DNA of 64,000 nucleotides from positions 1-64,000 of the forward strand of contig JAIPFF010000012.1 in NCBI GenBank assembly GCA_021736785.1, read 5' to 3'. Below the pieces are notes generated by a model. The model was given only the letters and a program-made list of their open reading frames with translations, did no database searches and had not been told where the DNA came from. The stretch comes from Thiohalocapsa sp. (GTDB lineage: Bacteria > Pseudomonadota > Gammaproteobacteria > Chromatiales > Chromatiaceae). The position numbers were made by a program, and so were the translations under genes. Shown piece after piece: positions 40,780 through 55,627 of this stretch; the first letter of the stretch is position 1; every line of letters begins with the position of its first letter.

Positions 40780-41181
40780 ATTCAGACGCACGCCGATTCG
40801 GTCGGGCGGCTCGACAAGGTTCAGCTGAAGCGTCTGCTGCTATGGCAGATCGCATTCGCCCTTGGCGCCGTTCTGATCGCCTTGCCTTTTGGCAGGCCGG
40901 CCCTCGTGTCTGCCGCCATCGGCGGCGGCGTCTGTCTCCTCGCCAACTGGGTTTTTGCCCTGCGGGTCTTCAGGCGCTATCGCGCGCAGCAGCCCGGTGA
41001 GCTCGTGATGCGCATCTACGGCGCCGAAATCGTGAAGATCGTCCTGATCCTCGCGCTGTTCAGTGTCGCGTTCGCAACAATCGAAGACCTGAATCTACCG
41101 GCTTTGCTCGGTACCTATTTCGCGGTGCAGGTGCTCCCGGCACTCTTTGCATCGCGGCCGGACGCACGTTCGAAAAAGTGA
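40780..41181 (+). CDS. atpI: ATP synthase accessory protein AtpI, probable ATT start
   Basis: The protein of about 133 residues has four hydrophobic segments, matching AtpI, which helps assemble the c-ring or carry ions for it. The conserved part begins LDKVQLKRLLLWQIAFALG. An in-frame GTG at 40672 lies upstream of the likely promoter and so is improbable. The strong Shine-Dalgarno at 40767 favours an ATT start at 40780, which gives the usual family length. First gene of atpIBEFHAGDC. Confidence 0.8.
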   Translation: MQTHADSVGRLDKVQLKRLLLWQIAFALGAVLIALPFGRPALVSAAIGGGVCLLANWVFALRVFRRYRAQQPGELVMRIYGAEIVKIVLILALFSVAFATIEDLNLPALLGTYFAVQVLPALFASRPDARSKK

Positions 41182-41188
41182 GACATGA

Positions 41189-42058
<870 letters not shown>

Positions 42059-42079
42059 TCCTTCTTCTCATTCAACTGA

Positions 42080-42334
<255 letters not shown>

Positions 42335-42407
42335 CCGACGCCTCCATCAACGTGAGGCACAGCGGACGACCAGAACGTTCTCGCTCGTCCTATCAAGAGG
42401 CAAACGG

Positions 42408-42878
42408 ATGAACATCAACATTACGCTAATCAGCCAGATGATCGCGTTCGGCGTCTTCGTCGCGTTCTGCATGAGGTACGTCTGGCCGCCCATCATGAAG
42501 GCGCTGGACGAGCGCACGGCCAAGATTGCCGAGGGATTGGCGGCCGCCGAGCGCGGTCAGCACGAACAGGAAATCGGACGCCAACGTGCGCTGGAAGTGA
42601 TGAAGGAGGCGAAGACCAATGCCTCCGACATCGTCGCCCAAGCGCAGAAGCGCTATAACGAAATCCTCGACGAGGCGAAGCGCGACGCGCAGGCGGAAGC
42701 CGATCGCATCAAGACCGCCGCCGAAGCCGAGATCGAGCTGGAGACGAACCGGGCACGCGAAGAGCTCCGCGCCCGTGTCGCAACGCTTGCCGTGGCAGCT
42801 GCCGAGAAGATCCTCGAAAAAGAGATCAACGCAGACGCGCACAAGGCAATCGTCGACTCCTTCTCGAAACAGATCTAA
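42408..42878 (+). CDS. atpF: F0F1 ATP synthase subunit b
   Basis: The 156-residue protein has one N-terminal membrane helix (about 5-25) and a long charged helix forming the peripheral stalk dimer. The N-terminus [18 protein letters not shown] and [14 protein letters not shown] are typical. The ATG at 42408 is chosen; the frame extends upstream without homology. Confidence 0.96.
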   Translation: MNINITLISQMIAFGVFVAFCMRYVWPPIMKALDERTAKIAEGLAAAERGQHEQEIGRQRALEVMKEAKTNASDIVAQAQKRYNEILDEAKRDAQAEADRIKTAAEAEIELETNRAREELRARVATLAVAAAEKILEKEINADAHKAIVDSFSKQI

Positions 42879-42887
42879 GGCAACGTC

Positions 42888-43427
42888 ATGGCCGGAGACA
42901 GCACCACCATCGCCCGCCCCTATGCCGAAGCCGCGTTCGACGTGGCCAAGCAGCGGGGCGCGCTCGACGCTTGGTCGGAAACCCTGGCGACGCTCGCCGC
43001 AATCGTCGAGGATCCGCAAATCGCCGTTCAGGTCGGCAATCTCAACGTTCCGACCGACGCCATGCGCGATCTGCTGTTCGGCATCGTCGGCGAAGGACTG
43101 AGCGCCGAGCTGCAGAATCTCGTGCGCCTCCTCGCCGCGAACCGCCGCCTGAGCGTGCTGCCCGACATCTCCCGTCTCTTCGACCAGATGAAGACCGCAG
43201 ATCAGGGCCTGCGCCACGTGCACGTACAGAGCGCCTATGCGTTCTCGGAGGCAGATCAGGCCGAGCTCGTCCGTGCGCTGAAGGCCCGCTTCGGCAGCAA
43301 CGTGGAGCTAACCGTCGAGCAGCGCCCGGAGCTCCTGGGGGGCATCCGCATCCGCGCCGACGACGTGGTCATCGACGGCACGGTCCGCGCCAAGCTCGAG
43401 CAGCTGTCCAACGAATTGCAATTCTGA
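42888..43427 (+). CDS. atpH: F0F1 ATP synthase subunit delta
   Basis: The 179-residue soluble protein links the b stalk to the top of F1. The N-terminal six-helix bundle begins [16 protein letters not shown], and the C-terminal [22 protein letters not shown] is the delta/OSCP signature. Confidence 0.96.
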   Translation: MAGDSTTIARPYAEAAFDVAKQRGALDAWSETLATLAAIVEDPQIAVQVGNLNVPTDAMRDLLFGIVGEGLSAELQNLVRLLAANRRLSVLPDISRLFDQMKTADQGLRHVHVQSAYAFSEADQAELVRALKARFGSNVELTVEQRPELLGGIRIRADDVVIDGTVRAKLEQLSNELQF

Positions 43428-43446
43428 TTCTTACCGGAACACCGCC

Positions 43447-44988
43447 ATGCAACTGAACCCCTCCGAGATCAGCGATCTGATCAAACAGAAGATCGAGCAG
43501 TTCGACCTCAAGACAGAGGCGCGTGCGGAAGGCACCATCGTCAGCCTGACCGACGGCATCGTACGCATCTACGGCCTGTCCGACGCCCAGTACTACGAGA
43601 TGTTGGAATTCCCCAACAACATCTTCGGCTTGGCGCTGAACCTCGAGCGCGACTCGGTCGGCGCCGTCGTCTTGGGCGATTACACGAGCCTGACCGAGGG
43701 CGACTGGGTGCGCTGCACGGGTCGTGTGTTGGAAGTGCCGGTCGGCGAAGCCCTGATGGGCCGCGTGGTCGACTCGCTCGGCGCTCCGCTCGACGGTAAA
43801 GGCCCGATCGACACCGCCCAGACGTCGCCGATCGAAAAAATCGCGCCCGGGGTCATCGCCCGTCAATCCGTCGACCAGCCGATGCAGACCGGCCTGAAGG
43901 CTATCGACGCCATGGTCCCGGTCGGGCGAGGCCAGCGCGAGTTGATCATCGGTGACCGCCAGACCGGTAAGACCGCCGTTGCGATCGACGCGATCATCAA
44001 CCAGAAAGGCACCGGCGTTAAGTGCATCTATGTCGCCGTCGGACAGAAGAACTCTTCGGTGGCGGCGGTGCAGCGCAAGCTCGAAGAGCATGGCGCGATG
44101 GAACATACCATCATTGTCCACGCAGGCGCCTCGGACTCCGCGGCCATGCAGTTCATCGCACCCTATGCCGGCTGCGCCATGGGCGAATACTTCCGCGACA
44201 AGGGCGAAGATGCGCTGATCATCTACGACGACTTGACCAAGCAAGCCTGGGCATATCGTCAAGTCTCGCTGCTGCTGCGCCGCCCGCCGGGCCGCGAAGC
44301 CTATCCCGGCGACGTCTTCTACTTGCACTCTCGTCTGCTCGAGCGTGCGGCGCGCGTCAATGCGCATTTCGTCGAGCAGGCAACCAATGGTGCGGTCAAG
44401 GGAAAGACCGGTTCGCTGACGGCGCTGCCAATCATCGAAACGCAAGCCGGTGACGTGTCCGCGTTCGTGCCGACCAACGTCATTTCCATCACCGATGGTC
44501 AGATCTTTCTCGAGACCGACCTGTTCAACGCCGGCATCCGTCCGGCCATCAACGCCGGTCTCTCGGTTTCCCGTGTCGGCGGCGCCGCGCAAACCAAGAT
44601 CATCAAGAAGCTCGGTGGCGGTATCCGTTTGGCCTTGGCCCAGTACCGTGAGCTTGCCGCTTTCTCGCAGTTCGCCTCCGACCTGGACGAGGCAACCCGC
44701 AAGCAGCTCGAGCGCGGCGAGCGCGTGACCGAGCTGATGAAGCAGGCCCAGTATCAGCCGCTGAGCACCGCGCGGATGGCCGTCTCGCTGTTCGCGGTCA
44801 ACGAGGGTTATCTCGACGACGTCGAAGTCGGCAAAGTGGTCGATTTCGAGCGGGCGCTGCAAAGCTACATGGCCAGCGCGCAAAAGCCGCTGCTCGAGAA
44901 GATCGACGCCAAAGGCGACTACAACGACGAGATCCAACAGGGTCTGCACGCCGCGGTCAAAGACTTCAAGGCCAACAACACTTGGTAA
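43447..44988 (+). CDS. atpA: F0F1 ATP synthase subunit alpha
   Basis: The 513-residue protein has the nucleotide-binding P-loop [13 protein letters not shown], the DELSEED-equivalent region and the C-terminal helical domain. The [21 protein letters not shown] block is the alpha/beta signature. It forms the non-catalytic sites of F1. A 143-bp spacer with a hairpin separates it from atpG. Confidence 0.98.
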   Translation: MQLNPSEISDLIKQKIEQFDLKTEARAEGTIVSLTDGIVRIYGLSDAQYYEMLEFPNNIFGLALNLERDSVGAVVLGDYTSLTEGDWVRCTGRVLEVPVGEALMGRVVDSLGAPLDGKGPIDTAQTSPIEKIAPGVIARQSVDQPMQTGLKAIDAMVPVGRGQRELIIGDRQTGKTAVAIDAIINQKGTGVKCIYVAVGQKNSSVAAVQRKLEEHGAMEHTIIVHAGASDSAAMQFIAPYAGCAMGEYFRDKGEDALIIYDDLTKQAWAYRQVSLLLRRPPGREAYPGDVFYLHSRLLERAARVNAHFVEQATNGAVKGKTGSLTALPIIETQAGDVSAFVPTNVISITDGQIFLETDLFNAGIRPAINAGLSVSRVGGAAQTKIIKKLGGGIRLALAQYRELAAFSQFASDLDEATRKQLERGERVTELMKQAQYQPLSTARMAVSLFAVNEGYLDDVEVGKVVDFERALQSYMASAQKPLLEKIDAKGDYNDEIQQGLHAAVKDFKANNTW

Positions 44989-45083
44989 AGACTGCCTTGC
45001 GCCCGTGCCGCACGCGTCTGGACACGATACGGACGCCCGCGGGCGCGGGCGCTCGGCATCTGCACCGATCGAACCCAAGGTGT

Positions 45084-45102
45084 TTTCGGCCCGCGGCCGA
45101 AA
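45084..45102 (+). other. Intercistronic hairpin between atpA and atpG
   Basis: TTTCGGCC-CGC-GGCCGAAA is a perfect 8-bp stem in the 143-bp atpA-atpG spacer, ending 29 bp before atpG. It may adjust mRNA stability or subunit ratio (alpha and gamma are needed 3:1). Confidence 0.55.
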
Positions 45103-45131
45103 GCCCGACGCTTGAGCCCGGGAGCTAATTC

Positions 45132-47446
<2,315 letters not shown>

Positions 47447-47476
47447 CGCCGCCGCGCCGGCCAAGAGGACAGCGTC

Positions 47477-47902
47477 ATGCCAATGACAGTACATGTCGAC
47501 ATCGTCAGTGCCGAAGGCGCGATCCATTCCGGTCTGGCGTCGATGGTCTATGCGCCGGGCGAAATGGGCGAGCTCGGTATCGCCGCCCGGCACTCGCCGC
47601 TCATCACCCGGCTCAAGCCCGGTGACGTGCGCGTCGAGACCGAGAACGGTGAAATGCAGCACTTCTACGTCTCCGGCGGCATGCTCGAGGTGCAGCCCGA
47701 CGTCGTGACCGTTTTGGCGGACACCGCGATCCGTGCCGAGAACATCGACGAGGCCAAGGCCCTCGAAGCCAAGCGCCGCGCCGAAGATGCGCTTGCGGGT
47801 CAGACCGCCGAGCTCGAATACGCGAAAGCTCAGGCCGAGCTGGCGGAGGCCATCGCCCAGCTTCGCGCGATCGAGAAGCTACGTAAGATGCGCTCCGCCT
47901 GA
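47477..47902 (+). CDS. atpC: F0F1 ATP synthase subunit epsilon
   Basis: The 141-residue protein has the N-terminal beta-sandwich ([30 protein letters not shown]) and the C-terminal two-helix hairpin that can inhibit rotation. Last gene of the operon, followed by a strong hairpin. Confidence 0.96.
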   Translation: MPMTVHVDIVSAEGAIHSGLASMVYAPGEMGELGIAARHSPLITRLKPGDVRVETENGEMQHFYVSGGMLEVQPDVVTVLADTAIRAENIDEAKALEAKRRAEDALAGQTAELEYAKAQAELAEAIAQLRAIEKLRKMRSA

Positions 47903-47947
47903 GCCCGGCGTCGCTGAGCCCGCGGGCCGACTCGCCTCGGCCGACCC

Positions 47948-47968
47948 AGCCCCCGCCAAGCGGGGGCT
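47948..47968 (+). terminator. Hairpin after atpC, likely atp operon terminator
   Basis: AGCCCCCGC-CAA-GCGGGGGCT is a perfect 9-bp stem with a 3-nt loop, followed by GTTACGTT. It lies 46 bp after the atpC stop. The T-tract is poor. Confidence 0.65.
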
Positions 47969-48055
47969 GTTACGTTGGGGCGCCATGCGCCCTACGCCCC
48001 AGTTGCGTTATCCTTGCTGCTGAAAGCGCTTTTTCACGCAGCGGGTCCTCTTGCC

Positions 48056-48544
48056 ATGTCCGATACAGTCCGTCAGGGGAAGCTCGTTTCTCTGACCTAC
48101 AGCATCCGGAGCGAGACCGGTGCGGTCCTTGAGCAGAGCGATCTGCCGGTCACCTATATCCACGGCGGGCGGAACGAGCTGATCGGGGGCATGGACCGGC
48201 GGCTCGAGGGTAAGTCCGCCGGCGCCGAGATCGAATTCGCGCTGTCGCCGGAATTGAGCGGCTTCGGCCCGCACGACCCTGATCTCACCTTCACCGACGC
48301 GATCGAAAACGTCCCGCCGCAGTTTCGGCACATCGGCGCCGAAGTCAGCATGCACAACGAGGCAGGTGATTCGAAGACGTTCTATGTCACCCGCATCGAG
48401 GACGGTGAACTGACCGTCGACGCCAATCACCCGCTGGCGGGCAAGCATCTGCTCGTCAACGTCCGCATCCTGGAGGTGCGCGAGCCGACGAGCGCCGAGT
48501 GCAAGCAAGACCTCGCCGGGTCGCCGGCCCCCACCCTGCATTGA
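48056..48544 (+). CDS. SlyD-like FKBP-type peptidyl-prolyl isomerase
   Basis: The 162-residue protein has the SlyD layout. An FKBP half holds LTYSIRSETGAVLEQSD and HGGRNELIGGMDRRLEG. The inserted-flap region holds SPELSGFGPHDPDL, followed by the closing strand ANHPLAGKHLLVNVRILEVR. It lacks the His/Cys-rich metal-binding tail of E. coli SlyD. It probably catalyses proline isomerisation and chaperoning in the cytosol. The ATG at 48056 is the family start; an upstream open frame is not conserved. Confidence 0.9.
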   Translation: MSDTVRQGKLVSLTYSIRSETGAVLEQSDLPVTYIHGGRNELIGGMDRRLEGKSAGAEIEFALSPELSGFGPHDPDLTFTDAIENVPPQFRHIGAEVSMHNEAGDSKTFYVTRIEDGELTVDANHPLAGKHLLVNVRILEVREPTSAECKQDLAGSPAPTLH

Positions 48545-48575
48545 ACCGCGCACTCGCCGGCAGGAGGCTTAGCCA

Positions 48576-49946
48576 ATGAAACTCGGAGTGATCATCCTCG
48601 CCGCGGGAAAGGGCACTCGCATGCGCTCGGCGTTGCCGAAGGTTCTGCATCGACTCGCAGGCCGCCCGTTGCTAAGGCACGTCCTCGACGCCGCGCATGC
48701 CCTCGGCGCCGCCAAGGTGGCCGTGGTATTCGGCCACGGCGGCGAGCAGGTTCCGAACGCGCTGGCCGATGCGGGCTGCGTCTGGATCGAGCAGGCGGAG
48801 CGGCTCGGAACCGGTCACGCGGTGCGCCAAGCCATGCCCGCGATGGCCGACATGGACCGCGTGCTGGTGCTATACGGCGACGTCCCGCTGATCGAGCCGG
48901 AAACGCTGAACCGCCTGGTCGCCGACACCGCGGACACCGACCTCGGCGTCCTGACCATGCTGCTGAACGATCCGACCGGTTATGGCCGCGTCGTGCGGGA
49001 CAAGCGTGGACAGGTGCTGCGCATCGTCGAGCAAAAAGACGCCAGCGAAGCGGAGCTAGGCATCAACGAGGTCAATACGGGCTTTATCGTCGCCGACCGG
49101 GCACGCCTCGGCGACTGGGTGTCGCGCATCGGCAACGATAATGTCCAGCACGAGTACTATTTGACGGACGTAATCAAGCTCGCGACCGACGACGGCGTTC
49201 GGGTGGCAACGACGCAGCCCGAGACGATCCAAGAGGTCGCGGGCGTCAACGACAGACTGCAATTGGCGGAGCTGGAACGCTATCACCAGCGCCGTCTCGC
49301 CGATTCTTTGATGCGCGCCGGCGTAACGCTGATGGACCCCGCGCGCATCGACATCCGCGGCAGCCTGGAATGCGAGCGCGATGTTGTCCTCGATATCAAT
49401 TTAGTGGTCGAGGGCCGTGTGCGCATCGGTGCCGGATCGCGCGTGGGCCCGAACTGCGTGCTGCAAGATTGCGAGCTCGGTGCCGGGGTGTGTGTCTCCG
49501 CAAACAGCATCATCGAAGGGGCCAGGGTCGGTGCCGGCGCCCGCGTCGGACCCTTCGCGCGGCTGCGGCCCGATGCGGACATCGCCGAGGACTGTCATAT
49601 CGGCAACTTCGTGGAAATCAAGAAATCCCGGATAGCTGCGGGAAGCAAGGTCAATCATCTTAGCTACATCGGGGACGCCGAAATCGGCACCGGCGTCAAT
49701 GTCGGTGCCGGCACGATTACTTGTAACTACGATGGTGCCGATAAGCACCGCACGGTGATCGGCGACAATGCCTTCATCGGCTCGAACAGCGCCCTGGTTG
49801 CACCGGTGACTGTCGGCGCCGGCGCGACCATCGGCGCGGGCTCGGTCGTCTCGCGCGAGGCGCCGCCGGAGAAGCTGACGCTGACGCGCTCCCCGCAGGT
49901 CACGGTCGAGCATTGGCAGCGACCCGTGAAAAGGACCAAGCAATAG
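48576..49946 (+). CDS. glmU: Bifunctional N-acetylglucosamine-1-phosphate uridyltransferase / glucosamine-1-phosphate acetyltransferase
   Basis: The 456-residue protein has an N-terminal pyrophosphorylase domain ([26 protein letters not shown]). The C-terminal left-handed beta helix has repeated hexapeptides, [10 protein letters not shown], and [16 protein letters not shown] with the catalytic His region. It makes UDP-GlcNAc for peptidoglycan and lipopolysaccharide. glmS follows after 10 bp, so two steps of the pathway are co-transcribed. Confidence 0.97.
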   Translation: MKLGVIILAAGKGTRMRSALPKVLHRLAGRPLLRHVLDAAHALGAAKVAVVFGHGGEQVPNALADAGCVWIEQAERLGTGHAVRQAMPAMADMDRVLVLYGDVPLIEPETLNRLVADTADTDLGVLTMLLNDPTGYGRVVRDKRGQVLRIVEQKDASEAELGINEVNTGFIVADRARLGDWVSRIGNDNVQHEYYLTDVIKLATDDGVRVATTQPETIQEVAGVNDRLQLAELERYHQRRLADSLMRAGVTLMDPARIDIRGSLECERDVVLDINLVVEGRVRIGAGSRVGPNCVLQDCELGAGVCVSANSIIEGARVGAGARVGPFARLRPDADIAEDCHIGNFVEIKKSRIAAGSKVNHLSYIGDAEIGTGVNVGAGTITCNYDGADKHRTVIGDNAFIGSNSALVAPVTVGAGATIGAGSVVSREAPPEKLTLTRSPQVTVEHWQRPVKRTKQ

Positions 49947-49956
49947 GGGAATCATT

Positions 49957-51789
<1,833 letters not shown>

Positions 51790-51877
51790 CCGGGTTTCCG
51801 GCGGGTGCGCACCGGCGGCGGCGCGTCGCCGGCCCCGCGTGTTTCCGAGTTCCGTCATCCCTGGAGCACGCGGGTTC

Positions 51878-51899
51878 GGCCCCGGGGTAACACGGGGCC
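51878..51899 (+). terminator. Hairpin after glmS
   Basis: GGCCCCG-GGGTAACA-CGGGGCC, a 7-bp GC stem with an 8-nt loop, lies 88 bp after the glmS stop. No T-run. Confidence 0.35.
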
Positions 51900-52261
51900 T
51901 GAGGTGCAGCTCCATGGTGGGACTCAAGCCTCTTCGGCGCCACCCGGTCAGGCGGTCCCCGGACATCCTCGGCGCGGCACGCACCGCCGCGGACGCTCGC
52001 GCACGTCTCCCCGGGGTGCGGGCGTGTGCCGTAAGGCGTGCTTCTCAGCCGCTGATGGGGCCGCGTTCAAGTCCATCGGCCTCGTTCTCCATGGGTTTCA
52101 CCGGCGGGCAAAGCCACTGGTCCATTCCGTCCCGTTCGGCGCGGATTCGGGCGCGATCGCAGATCGCCGCGCGCCAAGCTTAGAGACGATACCTGGCGCG
52201 TGGTGCCGGATCAGGCGCTCATCCCCGCCCCTCGGTGCCCGTCCGGGATTTCGTTGCGCGC

Positions 52262-52293
52262 CGTCAATCCGCGTTGACGTCGTCAATGTCAAT
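52262..52293. promoter_or_regulatory. Cluster of four GTCAA elements upstream of idi
   Basis: GTCAA occurs at 52263-52267, 52282-52286 and 52288-52292 and in reverse (TTGAC) at 52274-52278, including the inverted repeat TTGACG-T-CGTCAA at 52274-52286. It lies about 140 bp before the idi start. Regulator unknown. Confidence 0.45.
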
Positions 52294-52428
52294 CTTACTT
52301 GTCGCGCGCTAGTCTTTGTGTGAGCATTTTGCGAAGCCGCCGGAACTCTTCGGCAACCGTTGACGCCCAAGTGCCCACGTCCGATTCGAGGGCTGCCCGC
52401 CGGGGCCGACTGCAAGGAGACTTCCCCT

Positions 52429-53022
52429 TTGATCAAGCATAAGACCGTTTCCTTCGACAACGAGCCATTGATCCTCGTGGACGGCGACGACAACGTCACC
52501 GGCTACGAGACCAAGGTCAATGCCCACCTCGGACAGGGTCTGCTGCACCGTGCCTTCTCCATTTTCCTGATTACCGACGACGACCGCGTGCTGCTGCAGC
52601 AGCGAAGCGGCACCAAGCCGCTGTGGCCGCTGTACTGGTCGAACAGCTGCTGCAGTCATCCGCGCAAGGGCGAGAGTTACGAAGACGCCGTGCACCGCAG
52701 GCTGCGCGAAGAGCTGGCAGTCGATGCGGAGCTGGCTTACCTGTACAAGTTCCGCTATCAAGCCCGGTTCGGCGATATCGGCTCCGAGCACGAGCTCTGC
52801 TCGGTCTACGTCGGCAAAGTGCCGGCGCCCATGCGCGTGGACGTCAATCCCAGCGAGATCGCCGCCTGGGATTGGAAGCCCTGCGAAGAGGTCGATCGGC
52901 TGATCGTCGAGCAGCCCGAGCAAGTGACGCCCTGGTTTACGATGGAGTGGCGCAAACTGCGCGGCGATTTCCGGGACGAAATTTCGACGCTGCGCTCGCG
53001 CAGGATGATCTCGGCAGCCTGA
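52429..53022 (+). CDS. idi: Isopentenyl-diphosphate delta-isomerase, type I
   Basis: The 197-residue Nudix-fold enzyme interconverts IPP and DMAPP. The active-site cysteine is in SNSCCSHPRKGES, and the RRLREELAV helix and the EHELCSVYVG segment with the catalytic glutamate are present. The start is TTG at 52429 behind AAGGAGA; an upstream TTG (52360) has no ribosome binding site. It is followed after 3 bp by ubiT, which links isoprenoid supply to quinone synthesis. In phototrophs extra IPP isomerase also feeds carotenoids and bacteriochlorophyll. Confidence 0.93.
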   Translation: MIKHKTVSFDNEPLILVDGDDNVTGYETKVNAHLGQGLLHRAFSIFLITDDDRVLLQQRSGTKPLWPLYWSNSCCSHPRKGESYEDAVHRRLREELAVDAELAYLYKFRYQARFGDIGSEHELCSVYVGKVPAPMRVDVNPSEIAAWDWKPCEEVDRLIVEQPEQVTPWFTMEWRKLRGDFRDEISTLRSRRMISAA

Positions 53023-53025
53023 TCC

Positions 53026-53526
53026 ATGTCAGTCGCTTCCGATCCTCTCTCGCGCTCGCCCAAGCTGCCGCGGCTGCTGACGCTGCCCTTGGGCGTCCTG
53101 CCGCCGAAGCTCAACAGTACGGTCCTGGCGCAAATTCTGAACCGGGTCTTCAAGCCCGAGCTGGAATCCGGCGAACTCGATTTTCTGGACGAAAAGGTCA
53201 TGAAAATCGGCGTCGACGACGCCAAACTGACCTTCATGCTGACGCTGCGCGGCGGCCGGCTGGAGGCGGTGCCGAAAGACCGTCCGTCCGATCTCGGCAT
53301 CGAAGGCACGGTCTATGACTTCCTGCTGCTTGCCACGCGCCGCGAGGATCCGGACACGCTTTTCTTCAACCGGCGTCTTCGCCTCGGCGGCAGCACCGAG
53401 CTCGGGCTCTACGTGAAGAACTTCCTGGACAGCGTCGAGATGGAAGACCGGCTCGGTCCGCTGCTCGGCGTGATGAACCGCTTCACCGACCTGCTCGGGC
53501 GCTTCGGCGGCTCCCGCCGGGGCTGA
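53026..53526 (+). CDS. ubiT: Ubiquinone anaerobic biosynthesis accessory factor UbiT (SCP2 domain)
   Basis: The 166-residue protein has an SCP2 lipid-binding domain, with LNRVFKPELESGELDFLDEK, then IGVDDAKLTFMLTLRGGRL and FFNRRLRLGGSTELGLYVKN. UbiT binds the hydrophobic quinone intermediates and, with the UbiU-UbiV hydroxylase, permits ubiquinone synthesis without oxygen. ubiV and ubiU are convergent just downstream. Probably in an operon with idi. Confidence 0.9.
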   Translation: MSVASDPLSRSPKLPRLLTLPLGVLPPKLNSTVLAQILNRVFKPELESGELDFLDEKVMKIGVDDAKLTFMLTLRGGRLEAVPKDRPSDLGIEGTVYDFLLLATRREDPDTLFFNRRLRLGGSTELGLYVKNFLDSVEMEDRLGPLLGVMNRFTDLLGRFGGSRRG

Positions 53527-53576
53527 GAGCCCCGACGGCGTTATCGCCGCCGCACCGCCGCTGCCGATCGGCTTGT

Positions 53577-54500
53577 CTAAACGCCGGCTTCGCGCTGTGC
53601 GTCCATACCCGCGGCTCCGTGCCAATAGCCGTCGCACGGGCCGGTGGGCATCAGCAGCGCCAGCCTTTTGCTCGCATCCTCCGGCGCCATTTCGCCGGCG
53701 ATCGCGCGGTGGAACAGCTCGACCACTTGGCCCATGCCGTTCGACTGCGGGCTGATGCGCACGATGTCTACGCCCAACTCGCGCATCCGGGGTAATTCGG
53801 ACAGCAGGTCGAGCGTGCTCGCGGACTGCGTCTGGATGCCGTTCAGCGCCAGGAATCGATTGTCGTCCTGGGTCGAGAGCACCAGGCCGTCGGGGTAATC
53901 GATGCAGGCGTAGCGGCAATCGTCCTTCGGGAGATTACGGGCGCGTGCCGTGAAGCAGCGTGCCGAATAGGCCAGCGGCAGGCGCCCGTAGGCGAGCACC
54001 TCCGTCTCGACGCCGGCGGGGCGTGCCTGCTGCATCTGCGCCAAAGTCTCGTGCGTCAGTTCCACCGGCAGCACCCATCGCTTGCAGCCCTGGTTGGCGA
54101 GCAGCGCGAGCGTGCGGTCGTTGTACACGTTGACGCTGTGGCCGACCACGAAGGGGCGCCCCTGCAGCAAGCCAACGGCACCCATGTCGTTGGCCTCGAC
54201 CAGGTAGCGGCCGTTGTCGCAGATCGCGCGCAGGCGCAGCAATTCCGACTCTGCCTCGAGCAGGCTCAACGTCGACAACACCACTTCCTTGCCGGCTGCC
54301 TCCAGCCGCTCGGCAATGGCGAGCCAATCCTCGTAGCGCAACTGGTTGCGCTTCGAGCAGATCGTCTCGCCCAGATAGACGATGTCCACCGGCGCGTCGG
54401 CCATCTCCGCATAGAAGCGCTCGACGTCCTCTTTCGGCCAGTAGTAGCTGATCGGCCCCAGCGAAAGGCGCGGGGTGCGGGCTGCGTTCGTGTCGCTCAT
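53577..54500 (-). CDS. ubiV: Ubiquinone anaerobic hydroxylation factor UbiV (U32 family)
   Basis: The 307-residue U32-type protein has [18 protein letters not shown] at the start and ETICSKRNQ with one cysteine. A later cluster in [15 protein letters not shown] and RYAC gives the four cysteines that hold a 4Fe-4S cluster in UbiV. With UbiU it carries out O2-independent hydroxylations of the ubiquinone ring. The ATG at 54500 is the family start. It follows ubiU by 13 bp. Confidence 0.92.
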   Translation of the reverse strand: MSDTNAARTPRLSLGPISYYWPKEDVERFYAEMADAPVDIVYLGETICSKRNQLRYEDWLAIAERLEAAGKEVVLSTLSLLEAESELLRLRAICDNGRYLVEANDMGAVGLLQGRPFVVGHSVNVYNDRTLALLANQGCKRWVLPVELTHETLAQMQQARPAGVETEVLAYGRLPLAYSARCFTARARNLPKDDCRYACIDYPDGLVLSTQDDNRFLALNGIQTQSASTLDLLSELPRMRELGVDIVRISPQSNGMGQVVELFHRAIAGEMAPEDASKRLALLMPTGPCDGYWHGAAGMDAQREAGV

Positions 54501-54513
54501 CGCATGTCTCCCG

Positions 54514-55518
54514 TCACTGCCACGGCCGGTGATAGGCGCCGAGCGTCGTCTGCGCCCCCTCCGACACCTTGCCAAGCGCCGCCGTCCATTCCGGGCGCGG
54601 CTTGAAGTTGGCCGGATCACGGGCAAAGGCGTCGAGCGCCTGGCGCCAGACCTTCGTCACCTGACCGACGTAGACCGGACTGCGCTGGCGGCCCTCGATC
54701 TTGATCGCCTTGACGCCGGCCGCCGCCAAATCCGGCACCAGCTCCATCGCGTTCAGGCTGGTGGGCTCCTCGATCGCGTGATACGTGTTTTCGCCGACCT
54801 GGAAGGTACCCTTGCAGAGCGTGGGATAGCCGACGTTTTCGCCCTTCGGATGGCGTTGAATCAGCACGCCGCCGAGGCGGGTATCGAGACCGGTGTCGGT
54901 CTCGATCCACTCGACGTGGCTCGCCGGCGAGCAGGCACCGTAGGTATTCGGCGAGCGACCCGTCGCATAGGACGACAGGATGCAGCGGCCCTCGACCATG
55001 ACGCACAGACTGCCGAACGCGAACACCTCGATCTCCACCGGGCTTTGCTCGATGACATGGCGGATCTGGCTCATGGAAAGCACTCGCGGCAGCACGGCGC
55101 GGCGGATGCCGAAATGCTGTTGGTAGTAGCGCAAAGCCTCGTAGTTGGTGGCCGAGCCCTGCACGGACAGGTGCAGATTGAGCTGCGGATGCGTCCGGCT
55201 CGCGTAGTCCAGCACGCCGAGGTCGGCGGCGATCAGCGCGTCCACGCCCAAGTCGGCGGCGCGGTCGACGGCCTGCTCCCAGCGCGTGAAACCGTCCGGA
55301 CGCGGATAGGTGTTCAGCGCAATGAACACGCGCACACCATTGCGCCGGGCATAGCGCACGCCCTCGGTGAGCTTCTCGGGCGTGAAATTGAGCCCGGCGA
55401 AGTGGCGTGCGTTGGTATCGTCGCGAAAGCCGGTATAGACGGCGCTCGCGCCATTGTCGACAGCCGCCTTCAGAGAAGGCAGGTTGCCGGCGGGACAGAC
55501 CAGTTCCATCGATTTCAC
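54514..55518 (-). CDS. ubiU: Ubiquinone anaerobic hydroxylation factor UbiU (U32 family)
   Basis: The 334-residue U32-type protein starts with [20 protein letters not shown]. It has [11 protein letters not shown], the [12 protein letters not shown] pair and the [10 protein letters not shown] cysteine, then LCKG, giving the four-cysteine 4Fe-4S set. Despite the 'peptidase U32' name no proteolysis is expected. The start at 55518 is used, 55509 is possible. First gene of the ubiU-ubiV unit. Confidence 0.93.
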   Translation of the reverse strand: MKSMELVCPAGNLPSLKAAVDNGASAVYTGFRDDTNARHFAGLNFTPEKLTEGVRYARRNGVRVFIALNTYPRPDGFTRWEQAVDRAADLGVDALIAADLGVLDYASRTHPQLNLHLSVQGSATNYEALRYYQQHFGIRRAVLPRVLSMSQIRHVIEQSPVEIEVFAFGSLCVMVEGRCILSSYATGRSPNTYGACSPASHVEWIETDTGLDTRLGGVLIQRHPKGENVGYPTLCKGTFQVGENTYHAIEEPTSLNAMELVPDLAAAGVKAIKIEGRQRSPVYVGQVTKVWRQALDAFARDPANFKPRPEWTAALGKVSEGAQTTLGAYHRPWQ

Positions 55519-55537
55519 CTGTGATGTTGTTGTTCGG

Positions 55538-55573
55538 GAGCCGGCGGCGGACGGTGCCTTCCGCCGCCGGCTC
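55538..55573 (-). terminator. Perfect 14-bp hairpin between the yhcC-like gene and ubiU
   Basis: GAGCCGGCGGCGGA and its exact reverse complement flank an 8-nt loop. It would end the upstream radical SAM transcript before ubiU. No T-run follows. Confidence 0.5.
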
Positions 55574-55627
55574 GAAGGCGGCTGTGCGGAGGTCGTAGCG
55601 CCGCGGCGCAGTGCCGAGAGTGCCCGT

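Larger units (their letters stand above)
51790..52428 (+). other. 639-bp spacer with no supported gene
   Basis: The stretch between glmS and idi is GC-rich in its first 450 bp. It contains a GGCCCCG/CGGGGCC hairpin at 51878-51899 that may end glmS transcription. An open frame of 172 codons (51805-52323) has an arginine/proline/serine-rich product without any domain. The last 170 bp are AT-richer and hold a cluster of GTCAA repeats, so promoter and operator of idi are probably there. Confidence 0.5.

Noticed and set aside
43369-45078. A 569-codon open frame antisense to atpA
   Set aside because: It lies wholly opposite atpA, whose protein is certain. Long antisense frames are expected in GC-rich coding DNA, and the product has no domain.
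51805-52323. 172-codon open frame in the glmS-idi spacer
   Set aside because: The product is low-complexity (Arg, Pro, Ser, Gly), has no domain, and overlaps hairpin and operator-like DNA.
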